Below are positions 10,934-22,100 of a DNA stretch of 64,000 bases, one piece after another. Each line of letters begins with the position of its first letter. Positions within the stretch are counted from its first letter, which is position 1. A model generated the notes under the pieces. It made no database searches. It saw only the letters and a program-made list of their open reading frames with translations, and was not told where the DNA came from. This DNA comes from Reticulitermes speratus. Taxonomy: Eukaryota > Arthropoda > Insecta > Blattodea > Rhinotermitidae. The position numbers and the translations under genes are program-made. The stretch spans positions 40,930,610 through 40,994,609 of the forward strand of contig JAJKFL010000039.1 of the NCBI GenBank assembly GCA_021186555.1, in the 5' to 3' direction.

Positions 10934-11641
10934 AGGTACGTTTTCACGGGGATAGTTTACGAGCCGCTAGTGCGAGCGGTAAGTGAAGTTGCCCCGTAGC
11001 AACAGCCGCACTATCTACTTACTCGCGTACCCGGATAGGGCCACCTAAAGTTGACGACCGGACTACTTTGCTGTCTTGTTACCGGTCACATGATCTACGA
11101 GCGGGCATGTAGAACCGCGTGGCAACACCTACTAGCTCACTGTGCGGCTAGTGTCAAGTTATGTTTATAGCTTGTTTTGACTCCACGTGTTGATTGTTTT
11201 GCATTGTTACATCATTAAAAATGGTGTCCAAGTGGAATAGTGAGGAAGTTGTCAAGTTTTTAGATGTCTACGAGAACTTTGAGTGTCTTTGGAACATCCG
11301 ACATTCCGACTACAACAATAAAATTAAAGGCGACAGTGCGATGTCAAAACTAATGGGCGAACTATTAAAAAATAATGTGGCTGTCGAAGGTGTGGATGTT
11401 CTAGGAAAGAAAATAAAAAGTATAAAGAACGTGAAGCTTGAAAACTCGAAAAAAAGTGGAGCAGGAGCTGACGATCAATAGAAGGATCAACCACTTCATC
11501 AACAGCGTTTTCCCACATTGTCCGACAGCAGTGCCTACTTCCCAGTAACTGACCCGGCCTAGTGGCAATACAAACTTACCCGGTAACCTACTTGCCAGCT
11601 CGACTTACCAGCTCGTAAACTATCCCCTTGAAAACAAACCT
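10934..11641. mobile_element. Harbinger-type DNA transposon, non-autonomous, carrying a MADF gene
   Basis: Imperfect terminal inverted repeats (AGGTACGTTTTCACGGGGAT at the left; the complement of the right end reads AGGTTTGTTTTCAAGGGGAT, both followed by AGTTTACGAGC) are flanked by TAA on each side (10931-10933, 11642-11644). A 3-bp TWA target duplication is characteristic of PIF/Harbinger. The only gene inside is a MADF/Myb-like ORF, which fits the accessory DNA-binding protein of that superfamily. No DDE transposase is present in the 708 bp. Confidence 0.8.
11221..11481 (+). CDS. MADF-domain DNA-binding protein, C-terminally short
   Basis: An 86-residue frame from ATG 11221. Residues 4 to about 70 resemble a MADF (Myb/SANT-like) domain: WNSEEVVKFLDVYENFECLWN, then HSDYNNK, and GKKIKSIKN where the domain usually has VKNKIKSIRS. 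MADF proteins bind DNA. In PIF/Harbinger transposons a Myb-like protein of this type helps the transposase. The usual SGAG motif is seen as KKSGAGADDQ and the frame stops at once, so the region after the domain is missing. It sits between the element's inverted repeats, so it belongs to the transposon and not to a host gene. A non-ATG extension upstream has no support. Confidence 0.7.
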   Translation: MVSKWNSEEVVKFLDVYENFECLWNIRHSDYNNKIKGDSAMSKLMGELLKNNVAVEGVDVLGKKIKSIKNVKLENSKKSGAGADDQ

Positions 11642-11867
11642 TAACTTGCACAAACCCAAAGTCTGTGTACTTAGTTGAAAGCTGTGGCAGGACCATGTGG
11701 GTAGTAAGCTACTGATGCTTTATACATTCACAAACCCGAAGTATAACCATCTTGTCCCGACCATGGTCTATACACACACAGACCGCAGCTGTAACCCTTA
11801 CTACCGATGGACACCCATTGAATTGCTTCTTCTGTTTTATTTATGTCCATGTTAACTTTCGCACAGG

Positions 11868-12045
11868 ATGGAGATGAATGGTCAACTTTTTGCCTTGGCC
11901 ACTTTCCCCTGGAGAAAGGTGCACGGTTGCCATTACATATGGGGCTGGGAAGTCTGTTGATCCTGCTAGGACTCGAACCACAATCCCTTGGTTATTAAGC
12001 AGATAGTGTATACATTGTACTGACTGAGCTATCCCAGTTCCATAT
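11868..12045 (-). repeat. diverged SINE family A copy
   Basis: Reverse complement: a tRNA-like head (GGGATAGCTCAGTCAGTACA, B box GGTTCGAGTCC) is followed by a decayed body with a ladder of substitutions. Confidence 0.65.
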
Positions 12046-13077
12046 TACTGGATAGTGTCAAGTTGTTTACATTGCACAGAGTGGGAAATTAAAGAAAATT
12101 TTCTGTGAATAAAATAGGATTGTACAGTTGTTGCATTCTAAAGCTATTCTAAACATATGCTCCAGTCAGATTAGACATTATTTGCTGATAGTCGAGGAGG
12201 TGAACAGTTGACCTTATGCTGATAGCATTTGTTTTGATATAGGGGGTCATTATGTTGTTTTTGTCCTCTGTTATTGTGCTAAGTTTGCTCCCCAGTCTTG
12301 TCTTATTGTGGAGGTTTATGAACCAGCAGCAGAATATGGAGGCATACATGCATGCACACACATAGACACACATACAAACACTTCAGTTTTATATGAGTGA
12401 AATGTGATATAAATATTTGTCTTATTTACTGGTGCTGTGAGTTGCTAAGATTATATAGCGGCAGTGATAGATGAATGAATGAATGACTGTGGACCATTGT
12501 TGGAGTAATATTGACAGGAAGACCAAAGCTTTTGGAGAACATACTGTCCCAGTGCCACTTTTTTCACCACAAATTCAACAAGGACAGCCCAGAGATCAAA
12601 CCAAGGCCTACTGATTTGTGGCATGGCCTTCACTTTATTTGGCTGATGAAATCAAGGAGGAGGATTTTGGTGGGTCATGTAGCATGAGTAAGAGAGATGC
12701 ATTCAAATTTCTGATCAGAAAGCCTGAAGGAAAGAAACAACTTTGAGGATCTAGTGTGTGTGTGTGTGTGTGTGGGGGGGGGGGGGGGCAGTTGAAGCGT
12801 AATATTCGGATAACAGCACGTGGAATGACATTTGGTTCAGATAGGTACCATTGCTGTGCTCTTGAGGGCACAGTAATAAATGTCAGGTTTCCATAAGACT
12901 TGGGTATTTTCCCAAATATTGGCTTCTGAAGGTGGACTCCGCCCCAGAGAGCTAGCGAGTTAGTTGACACTTCAGCTTTTTGTGCCCTCATACAAGTACA
13001 TGTAGTTAAGAGTGTTCTGTGTTTGTGTTGCAGTTGTGATTGTGTGTATTTTGATATTTGGTTTGTCGTTGGTCACG
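12046..13077. other. 5' flank of the serpin gene
   Basis: It contains a minus-strand copy of the dispersed repeat related to the 91-bp array (about 12.46-12.63 kb) and a TG/G simple repeat (12757-12789). No convincing promoter element is seen. In frame with the serpin, codons from 13006 to 13077 encode a very hydrophobic run without an ATG (see findings). Confidence 0.5.
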
Positions 13078-13164
13078 ATGGATAAAAATGATGTAGAAGA
13101 GGTACCTGAGGCACTGCTGAAAGTTGTCGAGGGAAATGTTCGTTTCACCACCAGCCTGTATAAG
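13078..13164 (+). CDS. serpin exon 1
   Basis: ATG 13078 begins [20 protein letters not shown] (29 residues, helix A, ending SLYK). A consensus donor GTAAGT follows, phase 0. The start lies where other insect intracellular serpins start. Upstream in-frame codons are open back to a TAG at 13003 but contain no ATG. Confidence 0.85.
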
Positions 13165-16100
13165 GTAAGTGGTGGTTGTTTAGCTGACACTAATGTGGCC
13201 AGCCTGTTGTGTGCGTTCTAAAGAGTATGATATATATCGTGGAGGATAATATGGACATTTCTGTTAGAATGTCTCAGAAGGCACGATTTAGTTGCGAATA
13301 CAGGCACAACACTGTGTACTGTGTTTTGTAGGAATCTGCTGCCTCCTCCTACCAGCAGGTTCTTCCAAAATGTTGGTGTAGATAATACGTAAACCGTTCT
13401 ATCAAACTGTATGGAGTCGTGTCCCAGAAGTGTGTGATTTCAGTTCTCAGTGCTGTGTTAGTCTCAAGATTATGTTTCTTCGTCATATGTCAGTTTAGTG
13501 TTTTTTCCCTTTTCTCACTGTTCAGTAAATTTTCATCCAATTTTATAGGCAATAAAGAATGGTGGGTAAGCATGATGAAATATATATATGATTTGAGGTT
13601 TTTACACAAATAACGAACGACATTTCTGTCTTCTGGTATGTGATGCAGTATACTTTGGTATATAGGTATACAGGTACCAACCTACATGGTGTCGCATTCC
13701 ACAGGACAGTTTTCAGTAAATTAATATTTTCTTTTCACCAGTACATTCAGCACATTATGTGAAAAATACATTTATATTATTATTATATTATTATTATTAT
13801 TTACTGCAATTGGGTTTTCACCCGGTGGCAGTATGTGTTCCATAAATATTTACTGTATTAAAAGAATGTTCAGATAAAAATCACATCTCTGTGAGATCTG
13901 TACTTCATGTCATGTGCCATTTTTTTTTGAGAAAATTGATAAAGTTCAGTTTAGCTTCATAGAGAAGGCATACAAGACAATCATACAAGTTAAAAACCAA
14001 CAAACTGCGCTGTTTATAGGGAGACACCCATGATTGTCGTTAGTCACTCTTCTACATGTTTTGGCGTAGCTGGTCCATTATCAAGGAGTTCCCAGTAGTA
14101 GTATGAGACTTACATAAACTGTTAACAGTTACAAGATAAAGAAAGTGAAAGTTTGGTTTGGGTTAATTTTGTCCTCTGAGTTCCACAACCAAAAAGCACA
14201 GATATAATGTCACTTTATTTTCTGAACATGGGAAAGGAACTGTCATTCAGGGATGTGATGCTGTGTTGTTGGGTAAGTAGTTCCTGATGTTTTGGAAGAT
14301 CATAGTGCCTTCATTTTCAGGATTAGGAAGTTCAAAAAGATTTTTTCTTGGGCTGCTTGATCCTGAAGGTCAAGCCATTACCATCCTTCAAAATTTTGGG
14401 AAATGTTTGCCCAGTGATGTGGCATCGCATCCCAGAGGACTTGGATCACCATGTAACATGTCTTCATTGAATATGGAGTTGATATCATTGTTCATTGGTT
14501 TGTCTTTCTTTTTGAATTGTTTCCCCTTTTTCAGGCTGTTGCCAGTAAAGATGGCAATGTATTCATCTCACCAATCAGTGTGGAGGTGGTGCTTGCACTT
14601 GCCTATACGGGGGCTGCAGGTAACACAGCTGAGCAAATTGCATCAGCTCTTCACCTGCCTGCTGACAGAGAAGATGTAAAGGCGGGCTTCTTATCACTTC
14701 TTGGTTTACTGAAGGTAAGGAATGACAGTTGGCGAGAGTGAAACAGTTCACTGGACGTATGTATGTGTCTCAGTACAACACCGTGACCCAGAATAAGTGG
14801 CAACTGTACTCATCATATGAAGTGTCATTAGAAGTGAAGTAAATCGTTATATTATCCCCTGATGTTAAATTTCTAATGCATGTAAATTTACCAAATAAAA
14901 TGAATAAATCTTTTTGTGTAATTAAGGCATGTTTGTCCAACAACCAAGTATCTTCATACAGTGTAAGGGTCTTTATGTATTCTAAGGTGGTGATTAAATA
15001 CTATAGATGGTAAGTATGCAACATTGTACCGCACACCATATTATAACCAGTTACATATCTCTTGAATTTTTCTTCATTTTATTAACTTGTATCAAATAAT
15101 ATATAGAGGTAACAGCCCTGTCTGAATCCACAGAGCACGGAGGATGTGACGTTGGAGATTGCGAACAAAATATTCTCTCAGAGTGGCTATGGAATTTTGT
15201 CAGAATACAGGGCAGTAGCAGAGAAATCATTCCTGTCTGGAGCTGAGGAATTGGATTTTGCAGATGCTGAGACATCCAGGAACATCATCAACAGTTGGGT
15301 TGAAACAAAAACCAAGAATAAGATCACAGATATAATACCTTCAGGTAAATGTCCTGCACTTTCAGTGTTTTGATGTAGACATTTGTGAACTAAAAGCTAG
15401 GGACAGCAGTGACTGTGTGATGGACAAAGATCAGACAGATGCTTCTGAACAGACAGCATCACATACTTGCCAGAACATTCACAACTTTCACGAAACCCAA
15501 ATGTTAATGCAGCGTAGATCGGTAGTTAGTTACCAGCGTTTCGAGACAACCTGTCGGTCCCATCTTCAAGGATCAAGTTTGAATATGGGACAGGTAAGTT
15601 TTCCTGAAACGTCGGTAACTAACTACCAGTCTGCATTGCATAACATCCCAGAAGAGTGGAGATCTCATTTATACTGTAGCTGAAGCTTCAAATCATGCAA
15701 CCCAAATGTTTATTACTGTATTCATAAAAACTTGCAGTTGGACCTCAGTCTATGTTGATTGTATCCAGTCCACATCTGTACACTGAAAAATAGAAGATAA
15801 AGTTGTCCCTGTGCATGACATGAAGGCATATGGGGAAGTGGAGGTTACTCCACTCATCCTTAACCATGGCACCAGATGGAAGAGAGTGGTCAAGTTCACA
15901 CCCTGGTCGCTTTACTACCTGGGAACGATTCCCTGGTAGTCATTCATTAGGAGGCTGTGTGAGCCCCAAGGCTGGTCCAGATGTTTTGGAGGAGAGACGA
16001 CTCTTGCCATTGCCTGGAATCAAACCACCGTCCCACCATGGTTCAGCCCATAAACTAGTCACTATTGACTGAACTGTTCCAGCTCCCCGTGCCCTCATAC

Positions 16101-19100
16101 TATGTGTATCCAATATCTGCTTTAATATAATCTACACATTTCTGCCTATTGTTGCCAAGTGGTCTTTTCTGTAGTTTTATATCCAAAATTTTACAAGCGA
16201 CTTGTTTTTCCCATGCTTGTCGTAGTACCCAGGTGTTGCTCAAAGCTGTATGTACAAATTATGATCGTGTAACATGTTCATGTGATAATGCTTAGTTACA
16301 CGTTTTCTGCTATGAATTGCGTGGAAGTTGTTGGTTTATCTAAGACAAGAACTTATTTTTTGCCACAGAGCAAGGAGCAACAATTACAAGAAATAGCACC
16401 TTACATTAGTGGCTGAGAGTGTGTGTAATTTAAAATTCACATATGATATAAGCACTTTATTTCGAGGTTATTGACTTCCATTTTCTCCTGTTGACATGTC
16501 CAGAGGTTTTTAGTTTATTTTATAAGACATTTTTACAGCTTGATCCATTGATGTTACCATGATCCAATTTATGTCATGTTTGGATTATTTTGCGAAGTAT
16601 GGAATAAGGAACTGAAAGGTTTGTAATGGCAAAGTTTGAAATTTTTAAGGGGTTTATTACTTCAAACTGTCACTAGTGTTATTCAGTGGTATGTAGTTTA
16701 ATATATGGAAGAATACTGTACTCTGGTGCTAAGGTAAAACCATCAAATGAATAATGGAAGCTTTTAAACAGCTCCAAATTTCTGGAAATGTCTCTCTGAA
16801 TAGTTTAAAATTCAGGTTAAATATTATTTTAACTGCAGGAATCATGTTACAGGCGTGCTTGACAATATGACTAGACTTGTGCTAGTGAATGCTGTGTACT
16901 TCAAGGGGCTCTGGGAGAAACAATTTAGTGCAGACAGCACTGCAGTCAGTACGTTTCACCTGAACAGCAAAGAGAGTAAGGAAGTCCCCATGATGCATAA
17001 AAAAGATAAGTTTGGCTACCTGCAGTCTGAAGAATTGGATGCAGACATATTACAGATGCATTACAAAGTAAGTCTTCAGTGGGATGCAGACATACACATA
17101 TTAGAAATGTGTTAACAGATAAGTCACATTGTAGTACATAGTTTGTTATACAGTGTGTCCACAAAGTCCCATCGGGGTTTTGAAAAATTGTGGTGCGCAA
17201 ACAAATTGAGCTAGCCACATGCAGTTTGCGGCAGATTACAGTGAAACTCTGGAAGTTTTTTACTGACCTCAGTAGACCTCGATGTGGTCTCCCTTGGTAG
17301 CACGGAGAACGTCCAGACGATATTCGAGCTCTTGCCATGTTCTGTGGAGCATGTCCGCTGGAATAGCCGAGATCGCATTCCTGATACGGGCCTTCAGATC
17401 ATCAAGTCATCTGTTGGCGGCAAAAAAACTTCCAGAGTTTCACTGTAATCTGCCGCAAACCGCATGTTGCTAGCTCAATTTGTTTGCGCGCCACAATTTT
17501 TCAAAACCCCGAAGGGACTTTGTGGACACACTGTATTATTAAGATTATACTTTGTGAGCTTTGTGAAAACCCTTGTGCCTCTAAAATGGAGGTAGCAGGT
17601 TACTCAGAAACGTCAGTAGCCACCTACAAAACTACACTGTCACAAGCCAGAGGACAATAATCTTAATTTGATATTATTCATTTGGTGCATTATTCTTACA
17701 GTCAGTCATATTCACCAACATATGCACATAATAGGATTACAAGCTGTACAAAGTTTTGAAAACTCCTACATATTTCAGCACCAAGATGCAATCCTCAGAG
17801 AGTCTCAAATACAAAGGAGTACAAGCACCAATACATTGATCTGGGAAGTACAGTGGACCCTCAAACTTTGAACGGTTTGATGTTCGAACAACTTGAAACT
17901 CGAACAAAAAATTTGAGGAAACTCCGATTTTGAAACTCGAACAGAAACTCGAAAGTCGAACAAAGAATCACGTGGTCGCCTTCTCTCTCTGCTTGGTCCA
18001 GATGAAAGAAGGGTAATTCACCTTCCAGTGAACAGTAATATCCCTCCTACTATTATTATTGATTGATTATTATACAATATTTTTTATGTATGTACTATTA
18101 TAAATAAAAATTTTCAATTATTGAAATTAAATATACTTGTTTTATCATTATGGTCTTTTGAAATAGGCACTTAAAATGTTTTATATTGGGTAAATTTTGG
18201 GGGTCTGGAACGGATTAATTCAATTTACATTATTTCTTATGGGGAAATTTAACTCGAAAGTCGAACAACTTGAAAGTCGAACCGTCTCCTGGAACGGATT
18301 GTGTTCGAAGTTTGAGGTTCCACTGTATTAAGATATTTGAAATGTTAAATTTATAAAATATATACAGTGGTAAGTATAAAGGTACAGCATTATGAACATT
18401 ATGGTTGTCTTAATTCTGACGAGTTCCAGGCCAGAGTCCAACGGGTGTTTACATTATGTGCAGTGCATACATTCAAACATCTGAGTCCATCCTGTGTGAT
18501 CCATGACAACACACGTGTCATGTGTTGTGCCAGGAGGCGTAGGAGCTCTTAAAACTTGCATACAGTTTGTAAGTCCTGTTATGTGGATTTGTTGGTGAAT
18601 ATGATTGATGATAATCTTAATGTTCATTGATGTGAAAGCCTCGGATGTTACATTTCAAACTTTCACATACACTGATCCATGTACAGTCTCTGCTTTGGAT
18701 TTTACTTTGGAATTCTGCTGATGAAAGGCAGATTAAAGGAGATATAAATGCTCATCAGTGTTCATGTAGGAGGACAGTGCATCGGCAGAAGTCTGGCAGA
18801 GGATCAGCTGACAGACAAGAGTTCAACTTTATGAGTCCTAAGGCCTTCTACAATGAGTGTTACTGAGAAAGAATTTGGAAGGCCTTTTCCGTTTGGGATG
18901 TCACGTCTGGTGTTTTTGTAAGGCAGTTAGCTGTGGTGCAGGCTGTGTCAGAAAAGGCTGACCGAACAAAGCACTAGTTTAATGGCTTGAGACAGAGATC
19001 GAGTAATTTCTTCTGCATTCCAGGGGAGGGAAAGCATAGTTAGCTAAGGAATATTGATGAGAGGGGAGAAAGAGATACAGCGACATGGATATCATGTAAC

Positions 19101-22100
19101 TGCTCATTCTCTCTCCATTCTAGTTTGACATGTTTTGTCAGCACGCTATGTCGCTGGTTGAGTGGTTCCCAGTGTTTCGAAGGGTTGTGGTTTGTTCATC
19201 TTCAAGGGTCAAGTAGTCCAACAGGAATTCTTGGACTGCTTGACCAAGAAGATGCAGTGTCATCTTTGTTGGATAATATTTCAATACTGGGAAATTACTC
19301 CAGTGTGTGGGAGTGTAGGGTGAGACCCGTCGCATAATGGCAGTTATGTGTCTTGCCTGCAGCAGGTATTCCTCGTATTTTTATGTATAGATGGCAGGGA
19401 GGTAGTCTTTCTGCATTAATGAGCTAGCTTATGGTAGTTGATTACTATATATGTGTGGTTTCTTTGTATTTGTGTTTCTGTATTGCCAAATGTTTATTCT
19501 GATGGTCTAGGAAAATTAGGGGTTGCACGAGGCATTGTGCATGTTTGAAAGGCCAGTCCACGGACAACAGTAGGCCATTTAAGTTAGATATGTGCTGATA
19601 GTCATTGTAATGTTGTCTAGGGTCGGAGCATCAGCATGTTCATCATCCTGCCACATGATATTGATGGAATATCTGAACTGGAGAACAGGTTGGCTGGAGT
19701 CGACCTCTCAAAAATTTTGACTCGTCTACCAGTGCGGGAAGTAGAAGTCTCAGTCCCCAAATTAAACTGGAGGAGACAACTAACTTAAATAACATTCTTA
19801 CGGAGGTGTGTATAAATGGCTGCGTGACACGCCTTGATTCTTGAAAATTATTGTAGGGCACATATAATGCTAGGAGTTAAGTTTTGTGCTTTGTTATGCA
19901 CACAGCCTAGCAATTTGGTAAACGTTTTGCATTTTACTGGATGAAGGACAGTAAACTAAGTGTTCTGAGATGTCATATCATGTTGTTTGGAGACCCTGCT
20001 GCCTTATGTTTGTGGTAGAAGTAGAGGTAGCAGGTTTATTGGAAGTGGTGGTGTCTCCCTACCAATGTACGTGGTGTTGTGTCAGGAGACCAGCTACACT
20101 GTATATTGTGTTTGGCTCGTGATGTGTGAATGAGTGAAGTGAACTTCACACTTTATTGCCATGGTTTCTGGGCTAGCATGAGCAATGGCAGCAGTCCGAC
20201 GGAAAGAATTAACAATTTATTTTCATAGTTACAATAGAGCTTGGTTAGTCAGTGACAGATCTGTTGGTACGCTACAGAGCAATCTTACAGCAGTCTTACA
20301 GTGTGTGTTATGTAAAAATTCGAAAGGCACATTAAAAATACATTTTATTGAACAGCAGTGCTTGAGAAGTGATGATACATCACCAGTTAAGCATAGCAAA
20401 CCTCAGAATCAAGATTGTGTTTAATTAGATTGTTGTTGTTGATTGAATATCAAAATTGTTTTGAATGTCATATTTCCAAAATATTTACAAAAAAAAAGTT
20501 GTAAGTTATTGAACAGCTGGAGTTAGATATAATTTTTTGTTTCATGAGATATTCATCACATTTCTCACGCCAAAAGTGGCAGGTTTCAAATGTTTACAGT
20601 AAAATAATAATTTACTGACCACTGTTGCAGTGATGTCATCATCAGTCATGAATGAAGTAACACGTGCTGAAGGACAGTGTGGATCAGTGTGTGAATGTTA
20701 CGTTAACCCTATCATATCACGGCCATTTATAGTAATCTTTTTGGTCTCTCACCTCCACAGACCATGTACTGTATGGAATCATGGCCAATACAAATGCGTG
20801 TATGACCAGAACTGAATATGTTACATTTCACACATTTTGAAGATGTCAGTGAAATACGTGGCCATCCTTTCTGGTTACAGTTGGGTATGAGTGACATGTT
20901 CATTCCCAATGAAGCTGATTTCTCAGGCATTTCTGGGGAACGAGACCTGCATGTGAGCAGTGTTTTGCAGAAGGCATTTGTGGAGGTGAATGAGGAGGGC
21001 AGTGAGGCCGCAGCAGCTACAGGTGGGTTTCTGTATGTTCTATATCAGACCAGAGTGAATGTCACACTTGATGTTCTCACAGCGGTGAATATTAAGATGC
21101 CACATGGGCAGTTTGGTATAGCTTCCTGATGTGTTGAAGGAGATGGTATCCGTGTCTGAAATGTGGGTACTCGTGTATTGGACCACATGGTGTCACATCC
21201 CAGGAGACCATAATCGCTATCACAATATCTCCCTGTCATTCAAATACAGTAGAACCCTGTTAAGAAGTCTTTCAAGGGACCAGAGGATTAGGGACTTCTT
21301 AAGCGGGAAGACTTATTAAGAGGGAAGCTTATTAAAAGTAATAGGATTTCGGGACTTTAAAAATCAGACTTCTTACAGGGGAAAACTTCTTATGTGGGCA
21401 CTTCTTATCCGGGTTCTGCTGAATGTGGCTAAACACACAATGAAATAGTGCTTGTGGGCTTTCATGTGCTTTTTGTTTTATTTATAGCACATAAACTTGG
21501 TTTTATGTGTTCATTACTGTACTTGAAATAGTGAAGTGTGATTTTTCAACAGATGGCAGTCCTGGATTTGCTTTATCATTTTACATTTTTACTGTTATGT
21601 GTAGCCTGAACCACTGAAGCACTTCTTTCGAATTTGTTAGGTGCTGTGTGAACAGAGAAAATTGTATTTTGTTTGTTCACGGTTCATTTCATAATAGTCA
21701 GACTGTCTTGTCAGACAATGGGATGATATATGAATAATGACTTGGAAGGGATATGCATGGACACAGTTATGGTCTAATTTAAGGTACTGTCCTGTTATTT
21801 GGCTGGAGAAACTGAAGTAAGGCATAATAAAATGTATTGAGGATTGCTCATCTTCAGGCTGTGGCCTACCGTCTGCAAAACAGGGGTGTCATCCGCTTAG
21901 TTATATACAGTTTATATGACATCACTTTAGGAGAAGCGATGAGAAGGATTATGATTATGAATGGTGGGTAGGTAAGGATTTAGGAGGAGACACATGTGGC
22001 CTGTTTGTGGGTAGTATCATTCATGTGGAGATGCATTACAGAACTGAGCTGTAAGCATCAACATGGATGAGATTTGAGCTGAGTATGTCATGATCACTGT

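Noticed and set aside
13012..13077. annotating a signal peptide on the serpin from 13012
   Set aside because: The codon at 13012 is GTG and no in-frame ATG exists after the TAG at 13003. Kept as a finding only.
17446..17533. rho-independent-type terminator hairpin
   Set aside because: The strong hairpin potential comes from transposon inverted repeats in a eukaryotic intron.
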